A DNA stretch of 64,000 nucleotides, taken from NCBI GenBank assembly GCA_021399435.1, contig JAJTUP010000001.1, forward strand, positions 1,240,001 through 1,304,000. Direction: 5' to 3'. How positions within the stretch are numbered: position 1 is the stretch's first letter; the number at the start of each line of letters is the position of its first letter. The stretch is from Diaporthe sp. PMI_573 (taxonomy: Eukaryota > Ascomycota > Sordariomycetes > Diaporthales > Diaporthaceae). This document shows positions 26,413 to 36,748 of this stretch, in pieces. The notes under the pieces are model-generated. The model was not told the origin of the DNA, ran no database searches, and worked only from the letters and a program-made list of their open reading frames with translations. The position numbers and the translations under genes were made by a program.

Positions 26413-28911
26413 GACAGGCGGTCGTGTCTTGGGATCTTCTTTGAACTTGGAAATATAGGGAGGGGTATTGAAGAGCACGACGATGAACGTGGGCTCACAG
26501 ACGAGGGTGCGGCCGGTCGAGGCTTAAAGAAAGGTCTGAGACAAGAAGCAGGCGAAGGGAGGGCATGAAAAGGTCTCGCCGGCGGGGATTGTCGTGCATT
26601 TATGCACAGCACACCCAGGGCGAGGGCTTCTAGCCTGCTTCTGCCGAGCTTCCATGGCTTCTTCGGCCGGGGTGTGGCGCGCCCAGACATGTTCGCGCCA
26701 GAGTGATAGAGTTAGTTGGGTGCGCCTCGTATAGGCTTTAGAAAGGACCTTCCCAATTCTCACCCCGCTTGCCTCCTCCTCGTGCTTGGCGGGAGCCGGG
26801 CAGCGTCTGAACATGAGAGCGGACGCTCCCAAGCCCCCAGTTCCCGGAGCGTGAGGTCTTCCCTGGTGATCTGCCCATTCAGCGACCAACTCGGTCGTGT
26901 TGGCGAGATATCGCGTCCTGACATGACGACGCAGGGCACATGGAGGAATACCAGTTGGGTCCACTGATACTGCCGTACGCGTGGGGAGACCCACCGCACC
27001 CACGGGCTGGGGAAGGCAAGAGCTGATCAAACTGGCGTTTGCCCCCGTCGAGCAGTCCCAACCGGAGCGCATGTGGGCATGAAAAAGTGGATGCAGCCTA
27101 GACCGAGGAAGACCCGCCGTGCCACCAGGACAGAGGCGTTGGTTGGTCCCTCGAGAGCGATAGGCGGCATGGACAAGAGATAACGGTTGCAATGCCATGC
27201 AAAAACTTGAATTGCGCAGCCTTGACTGGGCCTGGGCAAAGGCTCGGCAGCGTCCTTCGAATGAACGGCTCGCCTTGTCGTCGGCCAGAAGAGGAAGCTC
27301 AACCTAGCCCCTTACTTGGCGTTCGTACGCCCGGGACGCCCGCTGACAGCCGAGCTGGCAGAGTGGCAGGCGGCGAATGACCACCCAGCGTGGACTATTG
27401 GAATGTTGCCTTTTCTCTGCACGGCGCCCTGTCGACGCCCCTCAAGCCATCCGCGGCCGAGGGATGCAAACAATTGGATCCAGAACGCCGGGCCTCGAGG
27501 GTGTCGGGCGAATCGAGAGATGCTGGCAGGATGCGCCAAGGCCGACCCCAACGCTGCCGAGCCTTGGCTACATACCCCAAGGCAAGGGGCTGGAGATAGT
27601 GACCTGTCTAGCTCAGTCATTCATTCACTATCTGAACACTTTATACCAGACTGACTACTCAAATTTTCCACGCTCTGTCCATCGAGCTATCAGGCTATCT
27701 TGCATCTATCTGGCGGGCAAATTGACCTGTAAGCAGGATTGGCCACCGCCGAACCTGTCACACGATTTATCATGTGGCGATCTCGTCAGGGTGTTGCGAT
27801 ATCGTGCAGCTCCACGCCGTCGGGGCCGCTTCCGTCTCCTCGGATGCGGACCAATGGGCTGCAAATTTTGGATCTCGAAAGAAGTACCCTGCAGGAGTAT
27901 ACGGCCTCGTGGATGCAGCCAACACTGCAAGGCATGTGCGTGGCGGTCGATCTGTGAGTGCCCAAGGTTCAAGACGCGCCGAGAACTGTGGCCATGTGTC
28001 CTTACAGCCTTATGCATTGCACAGCGGAAATTGTGCCAGTCAAAACGTCGCATTTGCAACGGCGGGGCCGGCGGGAAGATATCCATGTAAGGAATCTGTG
28101 AGACCAACGTTAATAGCATAAAGTTTTACTGAGCCGGGTGGAGGTCAAGACTCCCAAGTAAAAGTAGCAGATCGTTAAGCCGCCTGTACCTGCCCTAAAG
28201 ACACCAGGCGGAGCTTGAGATATGATCTTGTTGTACCTAGGATAACCGAAAAGCTTAGTTAGATGCACTAATTGATTTTACATAATGCATGGATCGTAGC
28301 CTTTGAGTTGGGCCTGGGGGCGGAGACCCTAGCATCTCCATCCTTAAGCGAAAGCCATACTGTTGTCCGTGTAAGCAGGTGGATCAAAACTACCGTGGCC
28401 CCATATATCAGAATGTGATTGCAGATAATACACAGAAATCTACATTACGTATACCGGACAATCTGACGGCTCGCACGATGTACTGAACCATTCTTCGATC
28501 CTTAACGTAGTGGACTATGCACTTGCTTATATGTGACTGCGCTTGATCTCCCCCAGGTTGTTTTCAATCCGCGGGAAACATCATGTGACAATGAAACGCA
28601 TGTTTACAACAGCATTCATGACGGCAAAAGACGGTCAACACGAAAAATGTAGACGTCAGAGGAACCAAACCCGGGACGCACTTGATGATTTGAATTGGGC
28701 ACTGCTTCCATGCCCCTGCCCGCCCAGATGCTTATAACAGACTTGAATACGGCTGGATTGTACAAGATCTTCGATCCTCGATATAAACCCCAGCAACAAG
28801 GCATTAGTGTAGGCAGGTCGGGGTTGAGATGGCAAATCCAAAAAGGGGTTGCGCTAGATTCGTTTGATGTGCTGCACCAGAAAAGGAAGTGAGAAATGAT
28901 TAAATATCCTC
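26413..28911. other. Gene-free stretch between divergent genes
   Basis: About 2.5 kb separates the permease from the lectin-like gene, so both promoters lie here. Frames of up to about 237 codons (27.4-28.1 kb, plus strand) overlap frames on the other strand, are Arg/Cys-rich and have no motif; I take them as chance frames in GC-rich DNA. Confidence 0.5.
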
Positions 28912-30626
28912 ATGCCCTTGGATTGGTCCTTATCACCCATGTCCTTAGAAGAGCAAGACGGCCAGCCTGACCCTGAACCTGTCCTGCCCGGACATATTCC
29001 TACTCAAAACAATGGCCTGTCCGCCGCCGTCCAAGATCCTTCAGCCGCTACCCAGGACAGTAACAGCCTGCAAGATCACAACGTCGGCAAGGTGGTGGTA
29101 GATATCGGCCAGGATGGCCTACAAGTTGACGAGTCCAGTTTCATTCCTAGCCCTAGAGCAGGCAATGAATGTGCTGGCACGGCAGCAGCAGATGTATCAA
29201 CGACCGAAAAAGGGGACGTTACTTGCTCGAACGACGCAAGTAAATCCGAATCCAAAAAAGGACACACAGGCTCAGTTGTCATTATCATTATTGTGATGAT
29301 TACCATTGCTGGAATTCTAGGTGGGGTTCTGGGATCCCGGAAGTCTGATGGTGACGACGCGAGTTCCTCGTCAAGTTTTCCCGCCGGCCCAAGCGCCCCA
29401 AAGCCGACGGGGACAGACCCGAAGTTCATCAGGCAGGGTTCCAGGTTATCTGTAATTGCGTGGAGGAAAAGCCAAGGTATGCAGATTTTTCTGTACTACG
29501 AAGGTAAAGAAGGCAGACTCCGGTGGTCGACCTACGACGATACACAGGGCTCGTTCACGTACAATGCGTCATACTGGCGGAAGAGCAGGGAGTTAGACAT
29601 GGATTTGACAGTAGATTACGCTGCCAACGAGTCTAGCTTCTCAGCTATAATAAAGCCGCGGGGTGCCGATGAAGAGGTCAGTAGCTGTCTTCGTGTATTC
29701 AAGGACGCGGAAACCCTCCCCCCCACTCTGGACGATCTGGCTCATAATCACAATTCCATAGCCCAAGATAGAGATTTTATATCTCGACTCCAATAAACAC
29801 GTCTGTGGAGTCAAAAACACGGATGATGCAGCCCAGTACGACCCATGGACCGATTTCAACAACCTCAATCTTGGTGCTGCTACAAGCGGTGCCATGGCAG
29901 GATACTGGCCGTATTTCGCGTACAAAGTTGATCAACATACGGTGACAATGCTGAAATATACGGAAATTTCCAACCATATTACCTTCGAAATGTGGAATTT
30001 GACGTCCTACTTCATGACTGGAAGCAGGTTAGCAGTCGTGCCGCTGGGGTCAGACATAACTAGCGTGGCCGACTGGAGTAATTACGGCATTATCTATCAA
30101 GACACAGAAGGACAACTTACTTTCAGTCGTGTACAGATGGGAGCCTCAGTTGACAATGAAACTCTGGTAAATAGCTGGCCCGATGGTGAGTCTTCCTGGG
30201 CTGCTCAGGTCCTGATGAAGTCTAATGTGCTGATCAGACGCAGAGTACCCAGCTATCACCTTGGCCGCTGGCGGCTCCTTCGCGGCCTTTACTACGGCAA
30301 GATCAGGTAGTAGTGAAGGTCTTGTGAACACATACGTGCTCTATCAAGAGCTATCACCACGAATTAGTATGATCTACATTGAAAACGATTCTGAATGGGT
30401 CATGGACCAGCCTGAGGCTCTGAGCCTTGCAGATAATGGGACTGATATTGCTTGTTTAACAATGCCAATGGCACGGAACTTGAATAGTGTGGATGGGAAC
30501 AACTTGGACCTCGAGCCAGCCTCAAGCCATGTTAACAGGTGCTATTTCCAGCGTGGTGGGTATCTAAGGGAGTTTGCGTTGAGTGGGAAGGATTGGATCG
30601 AACTTGGCACAATTCCAATGGACTGA
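28912..30626 (+). CDS. Single-pass membrane protein with fucose-lectin-like beta-propeller
   Basis: Three exons, 28912-29676, 29762-30185 and 30238-30626, give 525 residues. The first intron has GTCAGT and CCATAG, the second GTGAGT and GATCAG. There is no signal peptide. An acidic, Pro/Ser-rich N-terminal 120 residues is followed by one helix (VVIIIIVMITIAGILGGVLG, about 122-141) and a Ser/Asp-rich stalk. The C-terminal part has blade-like repeats such as IFLYYEGKEGRLRW, YGIIYQDTEGQLTFSRV and PKIEILYLDSNKHV. These resemble the fungal fucose-specific lectin fold (Aleuria aurantia lectin family, PF07938). Topology suggests a type II protein with the lectin outside. Sugar binding is not shown; the Arg/Glu/Trp fucose triads are not obvious in every blade. 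Both introns were placed by frame and family resemblance, and the first is less certain. An internal ATG at 28939 is an alternative start. Confidence 0.7.
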
Positions 30627-31359
30627 CCTCGAGGAGCATGTACAATGCGGGAGGAGGCTTCATGGTAGTATTTCACACAGGTCAATGATTAGTTGCTAGT
30701 CTTAAATCAGGGGCCTTGTTCAACCAGTCCCTGAGCACTAAATTGTTCACTTACAACTGATGTGGTCTGGACACAACTCATCCGGGATTCATGGTAGTGC
30801 TGAATCGCCTCCACCTCGGTGCATTGTCTTGTATGAAGTGACCAGTCTTGACACGTTTGTGATTGGATATTTTAGCTCCAGTTTGACTAGGCTTCTGGGA
30901 AAACGCAACCCTTTGAGCTCATTCATGGAAGCATTGGAAAGATGGCATGCAACTCTCGTAGTGTCCGCACTTGGCAGAGAGCAGGGTGATGTTTGTCTTC
31001 ATGTGTCAATCAGACTTTTACGCATGGTTCCGAGCAAAGAATACAAGTAACAGATACGACGAGTGAACTCGAGAGCTTCACTCTCGACAGCAGTACTTTT
31101 CATTGTCGTCGCCGGATCAAGCCAACCCGAAGTGAAAAGGCGTACTGTAATGGAAAGTTCACTTGCTGTGCCACTTGGAACTTCACGTGTATCCCATTCT
31201 GTCTAGACTACAAGTATTACAGCTTTCTCAAAATCCCAACAGCCCAGGGTTTCCACACAAGAGTGTGCTTTGAACTACATCGTATGAAAAACGACGCAAC
31301 TTCTCAACCTTGCTGACCTTCACAAACTTCAACCCCAGGCCAAGCCCCCATCATCCGCC
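30627..31359. other. Intergenic stretch, nothing recognised
   Basis: About 730 bases between two plus-strand genes. It probably holds the 3' end of the lectin-like transcript and the promoter of the next gene. No domain-bearing frame or repeat was seen. Confidence 0.6.
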
Positions 31360-32564
31360 ATGGCGAATCACGAAGAGAGCGAGAAGCGCTCCGGTGAGCT
31401 TTGCCTTGTTCTGAACAAGCTGTCGCTTTCCTCAGACCAGACTCCATCGCACGACATTGCCCTGACCGACCTGTCCAAGACGGCCAAGGGGTCTGACCTC
31501 AAGAGGAACTCGTCCTCCTACGTTGACGACGAGGTTTCTGCTGCTGTGGACGACGTGGGAGGACGCCGTGGAAGCATCTACAAGGTTCGTACTACCTGTA
31601 CCCTGCTCAAAGTACATCAATTGACTCGCAGTTGCTACAGGGGCACCGCCTCCACTACAAGAAGGCGATGCGAATCGACGGCATGTACGAGCCATTCAAA
31701 TTCATGTGAGTAACACTCAGCGTGGCGACTGGCAGCCTGGTATGTGCCCATGCTGATCCGAGCCACAGGAACTTGCCCAGTGAGATTCGCAACCTCATCT
31801 ACGAGAAGACCCTTACCAGGCCCGACAGGAGGTTCTTCATCGGCACCGAGCACTCCACCAAGCTGTGCCGCAGCCGAGCCGTCCTGGGCAACATGCTGAG
31901 CCCCTTCACGCGCCTCTCAGACGACCCGGACCAGCACGCCGCATCTACCCGCAACCTCGCCCTCCTCCGCACCAGCAAGACCGTCCACGCCGAGGCCGGC
32001 GCGATCCTGTACGGCCAGAAGCTCATCTTCACCGACCTGGCGGCCCTGCAGAGCTTCCTGGCTGGCCTCCGGCAGTCCCAGATCGGCCTTCTGCGCCACG
32101 TTGCCATTGCCGAGGACGACTTCAGCCGCTTCGGCCCCCAGCGCCCCTTCATGCCCGGCGTGTTTGCTCTCCTCGCCGGCGCCGACAGCCTCGAGACCCT
32201 GCGCGTCCCGGACATCTGCCGGATGCGTGCGGCGGCTTTCAGCTGTACCAACGGCTTACACCACGCCGACCAGACCATCAGCATCGCCGACTGGGATGCT
32301 GTGGTTGGGCGGAACCTTGCGGCTGAGGTCTACTGCCGCCTGTTCACCTATCTCCGTGAGGCGGTGGTGATCCGTGGTATTGACGAGGTCATGGAGGTTC
32401 TGGATGTGTTTGAGGTGATGCTCCAGTACGGTCCTGATCGCTGGAGGATCCCGTTCCGTCCCATGCATGTCGTCGGTGCGGAGTGGACTGAAGAGCGGAA
32501 GGCTGCCATGAAGAAGGCGATGGGTCAGGAGATCGAGAGGCTGATTGAGGAAGACATCAATTGA
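31360..32564 (+). CDS. 2EXR/F-box-like protein of unknown function
   Basis: Three exons, 31360-31584, 31641-31705 and 31769-32564, give 361 residues. The donors are GTTCGT and GTGAGT, and the acceptors CTACAG and CCACAG. After a Ser/Asp-rich 75-residue leader comes MNLPSEIRNLIYEKTLT (around residue 97), the helix typical of fungal 2EXR/F-box-like domains. It is followed by LALLRTSKTVHAEAGAILYG, the second hallmark of this family. The C-terminal half is a helical region ending in a charged helix. Such proteins are numerous in Pezizomycotina. Some may act as ubiquitin-ligase adaptors, but no partner is suggested here. The small middle exon is well supported by frame and splice sites. Confidence 0.8.
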
Positions 32565-32905
32565 TGGAATCAACTTGGTGAGATTTTACGTCAACAGCGG
32601 GCAGCCCTTTTAGGACGATTCACAAAATAGCGATTGACGTGCTTTTCTGGGGAAGCTTCTTTCATATGGACTGATAGCGATAGACCTCTTCCATTGCATT
32701 GACTGATGATGGCAATAGACTCTCGTCAACGATGACCAGACTTGTCCCGAGGCACTTTCAGGGGCAACAGGATGTGAGCGTACGCACAGGTTGCCACTTT
32801 GATCCTTGTGTCTAGTAATGCCTCGCGTTGCCTCATTTGGCAGCAAGCAGAAGGGTTACGTATATATACGTGGAAAGAAGTAGATCCCTCACACATTGGA
32901 ATCGT
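32565..32905. other. Convergent 3' intergenic stretch
   Basis: About 340 bases between the stop codons of two convergent genes. Nothing beyond expected 3' untranslated sequence was seen. Confidence 0.6.
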
Positions 32906-33997
32906 TTAGCAAGTCGAATTGGTCTGCGTGATCAACCCCAGCCGCCAGGGCAGCGCATTATACTCACCGCCAGCAGCAGGATCCAAACCCTGATACAAGT
33001 ACCGCATCCCACACGGGCTGATAGTCAGCGTCTGGTCCACAGCCGTACGAATCACCTCGCCGTGGCTGATACTCTTAGTCCAGGCCTTCCCCGAGGCAAA
33101 AACAACATTGTTGCTCCTGGCGAACGGGTTCGCCTCCGTGGCGGCCAGGGGCGTCCAGCCCCCAGAGAGACTCTTGGACGTCCACGAGCGGAAGTACCGT
33201 TGGCTGTCGCTGCCGATGGCCTCGATGAGGAGCAGGTACGTGCCGCCCCCGACGTTGTAGACGTTAGACGCCTCGTACAGGGCGTACTTATTGGTCGTGT
33301 CCTGCATCGCGATGACGGGCTCGCTCATGCCGCTGGGGAAGTTGGCGATGGTCGTCTGCGAGCGGAACAGGTGGCCGTTGTCATCGCTCGAGAACAGGTG
33401 GCAGTTGGCCGCGTCGCAGATGACCCACATGTCCACCCAGTACCCGCTGCCGATGTTGTTGGTCACGGTCGCGGGCACCCCCGCCGGGTAGAAGTTGGTC
33501 GGGGCCGACCACCCCGCCGGGTTGGCTATGTCGCGGTTGGTCGAGTAGGCGGCGTTGCCGTTCTGGTAGACGAGGTACCACAGCTTCTGCGGGGCGAAGT
33601 AGAAGACCTCGGGCGCGGCGCGGTAGCCCGTGCCGATCGGGGTCTGGTCCAGGTAGTGGAAGGTCGAGCTGTTGGCCTTTGCGAAGTCGGTGAAGGTGAA
33701 GTAGACGAGGTTGTACCCTGACGCCTGCGCCGTGCTGGCGAAGACGTGGTAGGCGCCGTTGTAGAAGACGACGGATGGGTCCTTGATGCCGGCGATGTTG
33801 CGGCCGTCATTCTTTGGCCAGACCAGGGCGTCAGAGGAGGACCAGCTGAATTTGCTGGGGAGGGTCCCCGTCTGTCGAGAGCGCACCTCGGTGATCGCGT
33901 CGAGAGGAGACGACCTGTGCTCCATGGGCGGCTTGGTCGGAGTCGCGAGGACTGCCCAAGCCGCGGTGGCAAGGACGGCCGCAATTGAGGCTAACAT
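32906..33997 (-). CDS. Secreted GH62 alpha-L-arabinofuranosidase
   Basis: One exon, 363 residues. The ATG at 33997 opens a clear signal peptide (MLASIAAVLATAAWAVLA); the frame is open further upstream but with no better start. The five-bladed-propeller landmarks of GH62 are present: SKFSWSSSDALVWPK, KDPSVVF with D73 as probable base, YWVDMWVICDAANCHLF with D189 as probable helper, and ALYEASNVYNV with E242 as probable acid. The C terminus ends with WRLGLITQTNSTC. No CBM1 is attached. The enzyme removes arabinose side chains from arabinoxylan outside the cell. Roles of individual residues are assigned from spacing remembered for the family and should be aligned. It lies near the GH7 and other glycan genes but does not form an operon-like pair with a neighbour. 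Confidence 0.95.
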   Translation of the reverse strand: MLASIAAVLATAAWAVLATPTKPPMEHRSSPLDAITEVRSRQTGTLPSKFSWSSSDALVWPKNDGRNIAGIKDPSVVFYNGAYHVFASTAQASGYNLVYFTFTDFAKANSSTFHYLDQTPIGTGYRAAPEVFYFAPQKLWYLVYQNGNAAYSTNRDIANPAGWSAPTNFYPAGVPATVTNNIGSGYWVDMWVICDAANCHLFSSDDNGHLFRSQTTIANFPSGMSEPVIAMQDTTNKYALYEASNVYNVGGGTYLLLIEAIGSDSQRYFRSWTSKSLSGGWTPLAATEANPFARSNNVVFASGKAWTKSISHGEVIRTAVDQTLTISPCGMRYLYQGLDPAAGGEYNALPWRLGLITQTNSTC

Positions 33998-34760
33998 TGT
34001 GTCACAGACGATTGACCGACAACAGCTTGTAGTTGCTGGAGCGCTCTTGCGAAAGCTTCCCTGGAACCAGTCCGCCAGTCCTTTTTCTTCACATTTTCTC
34101 ATAACAGCCCATTGCTATATACCGTTTGCCTGCCAAGCCCCAGAGATGCGCACAAATAGTATTGCAACTGATGAATAGCAACTTGTTGTAGCGCCAGCTT
34201 CAAGCGGGGGTTTACCTAGCTAGTCCAGCTCAAGGTGGCCAATTACCACATAAATTTGGCCGAGTCGGGCAAGCCTGGCAGTCGGGATGCAACTAAGACG
34301 CTGGACAGGTACCTCCGTGTCCCGATCGGGCGGAGAACTGGCGGGGCTTCGGGGCGAGTACGCGGGATAGCGAGCCGAAGCGATCATCTCAGAAGCGCCA
34401 TTGTCGGTGGGTCTTCTCCGGCCGAGTCCTTGCATTATACACGTTATGATCTTCATTTGTTAGTGAGCTCGTAGGCTAACACAACCATTTGAGCGACCAC
34501 CAATATCTGAATGGACATTCCACGACGCCTCACCCTCCTCTCTTAGACGGTGTCCTGTCCTGGTCCGCTAGACCGCGCGGCTGTCGTTGACCCGGGCAGA
34601 CCACGACATAGAAGGCAAGAAGAGAGCTGAGAAGAAATTTGATCAGTTGGGACTGACAGGCAGTCCCAAATAGGCCGGGAACATGTTAAAACTGCGAGCA
34701 TTCATTAAGGGCGCGGTCCCATTACGCTTAGGGGTATCAAACAATCCAGCAAACCAACAT
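33998..34760. other. Intergenic stretch, nothing recognised
   Basis: About 760 bases between the GH62 start and the stop codon of the phosphoinositide kinase, both on the minus strand. It should contain the GH62 promoter. No gene or repeat was seen. Confidence 0.6.
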
Positions 34761-35969
34761 TCATGACTCCGAACCGGCTTCCCTCACCTCGACAATATCA
34801 TGACACAACTTCAAGAATCTCTCCCTGTACTCGTCAGGCGTGGTGGTGATGCTCATCGGGCCGTGGTGATGTATGAGCTTGTTGTACGTGTTGACCAAGA
34901 ATGTCATAATCTTGGGCTGGACCTTGTGCTTGGCCCAGAAGAAGTCGAGGATGGCCGCGCGGTAGACATATTTTCCGTCGGCACTTGGAATTCCAATCCT
35001 CCAGGAAGGCGGCTCAGGAGGCACGGCGGGCGGGTCGCGGGGCAGTGCTTCCACAGCGTCTTCTGCTGCGGAATTTGACGACGATGGGTCGTTGTTGATG
35101 GCGTGGCCGGAATCTCGTGCGTTGATGCGCACGAGGAAGAGGGAGTAGTCGACGGCGTTGTAGTGTGCCAGCATCCGGGTGTCCTCCTCCAGATTGCGCC
35201 AGAGCTCCTGCGCCTGGTCCTCGGTCAGGATGATCTTGTCGTTGAACTCGTCGGCGAGCTGGTCCTTGGTTGCCTCACTCGTGAGCCTGCCGTCGGCGAT
35301 GTCTCGTTCTGGATAAAAGTAGCTCGTAGGCTTCAGGTCCCAGTTCTCCCATTTGGGGGCGCCATTCCGTTTTACCTCCTCCTGCCCATACATTATATTC
35401 TCCATTACGATGTGGTGGTTCGGTGCCGTGCCGAGCTGATGGCCGATCGCCAGGCCGGAGCTGGCCAGGAAGTCGCATATGCGGATGATGAGTGTTTTGG
35501 GGTGAGATCCCATGTAGGAAGCGTAGATGTCCAGCAGGTCATTCCGGAAGAAGGTGTGTTCGTGATGGCGCGGCACGGACTTGACGAGGTATTTTTGATC
35601 CGCAGTTGAGAAGAAGGACTGTAACACAAGACGTCAGTCCACCAGTCCAAGAAGATGAAGATATCATGGCTTTTGGGGGCTTACCGAGCCTGAGAAGCCC
35701 ATGTCTGCCATGGGACGGAGCGCATCTTCTGGCTTGCCGTCATCTTCGACACGGAAGGAAGCCAGGTATTCTTCGTCCTCCACTTTCCAATGCTGCTGGC
35801 GCAGTTTTTCAAAGACCTCGGGGCGGTGCTTGTGGAGAGGCAGCTGGTACAAGGAGAAGATGGTGGAGACGAGGGTCAGGATGTATGCGATCGGAGAACG
35901 AGACCCCTTCTTTGCGCCGTTGAGGACCGTCTGCACGATTGAACGTGCGATTGCTTCAAGTCGGCCCAT
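34761..35969 (-). CDS. Short phosphatidylinositol-phosphate kinase (PIPK domain)
   Basis: Two exons, 35969-35685 and 35618-34761, give 380 residues. The intron has a GTAAGC donor and a GTTACAG acceptor, phase 0. The start is the first in-frame ATG (MGRLEAIARSIV); the open frame upstream lacks one. Kinase landmarks in order are KYLVKS with K108 as the ATP-site lysine, HHIVMENIMYG, WDLKPTSYFY in place of the usual DLKGS motif, VDYSLFLVRI for the MDYSLL motif, and AAILDFFWAKHK for the IID activation motif. The protein is much shorter than the yeast Mss4 type and has little beyond the kinase domain. It probably phosphorylates phosphoinositides at membranes, but the altered DLKGS makes substrate or even activity uncertain. 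Confidence 0.85.
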
Positions 35970-36748
35970 TTCGTTGGATTCATGGAATGGCCGTCTGAGT
36001 GACAAAGGGAAGCGTGTCTGAAAACACTACCTCGCCTGTCAAGGCAAGACAGCTGCTACTTTGTTGTTGGGCCTGTGCTACTATTTGATATCCAGAAGAC
36101 AAAGTGACGTCATGGCCGGAGCAGTTGCCCCGCCAGGCCCAAGCTCAAGCTCCTCCCTGGGCCCTGAGGCACAAGGGTACTTAGGCACTTACTGCACATG
36201 CCCCTTCCACTGATCCTCAATGCTTGTGGAGGCGCCTGGAGAGAGGCTCAAAACCTTAACATGACTTTCAACTCTTCTTTCATGAAGAGATCACAGCGAG
36301 CATACATCTCCACAGACACAGCAGTCTTTCTCTTTCATATTATATTCCGAGTCTCTCCCTAGGTATACAGATAGTGTCTTTGCATCCATTTTCTTGAACG
36401 GTCCACGGCACCTTCCAAAATTCTTAGCCAGACTTGAACTGCCTGACCATCCTCACATGTCTCATGTCCTTTTCACTGCATCGGAGGAGTTCCCCCCAGC
36501 CTGAGCCTGCTCAAGTCTAGGCTGTTTTCTCATGCTCAGTCGGCAAAGGCATCAAATAAGGACATCCTTCCCTTCGCATTTGCTCTCTCGAACCCTCATC
36601 TCTCTGAAAGGCATGCACCGCATCTAAGCACCTTAACTCTTCCTGTCTCCGTCCAAACATGCATTGTTTCTTGCATCTGCCAAACAGTTCTACCGCACCC
36701 CACCAAAGTAGCACCTCCTGAACCGATCATGCCTTGGGCCGGTGATTA
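35970..36748. other. Intergenic stretch, nothing recognised
   Basis: About 780 bases upstream of the kinase gene and downstream of the 825-residue gene, both on the minus strand. It is pyrimidine-rich in part (36300-36420). No convincing small gene. Confidence 0.55.

Noticed and set aside
27377..28090. Plus-strand frame of 237 codons
   Set aside because: Cys/Arg-rich, overlaps frames on the other strand, no domain, no promoter-like context.
32828..33721. Plus-strand open frame of 297 codons
   Set aside because: Mostly antisense to the GH62 gene, whose family landmarks are unmistakable. The plus frame is a Val/Arg/Gly-rich shadow.
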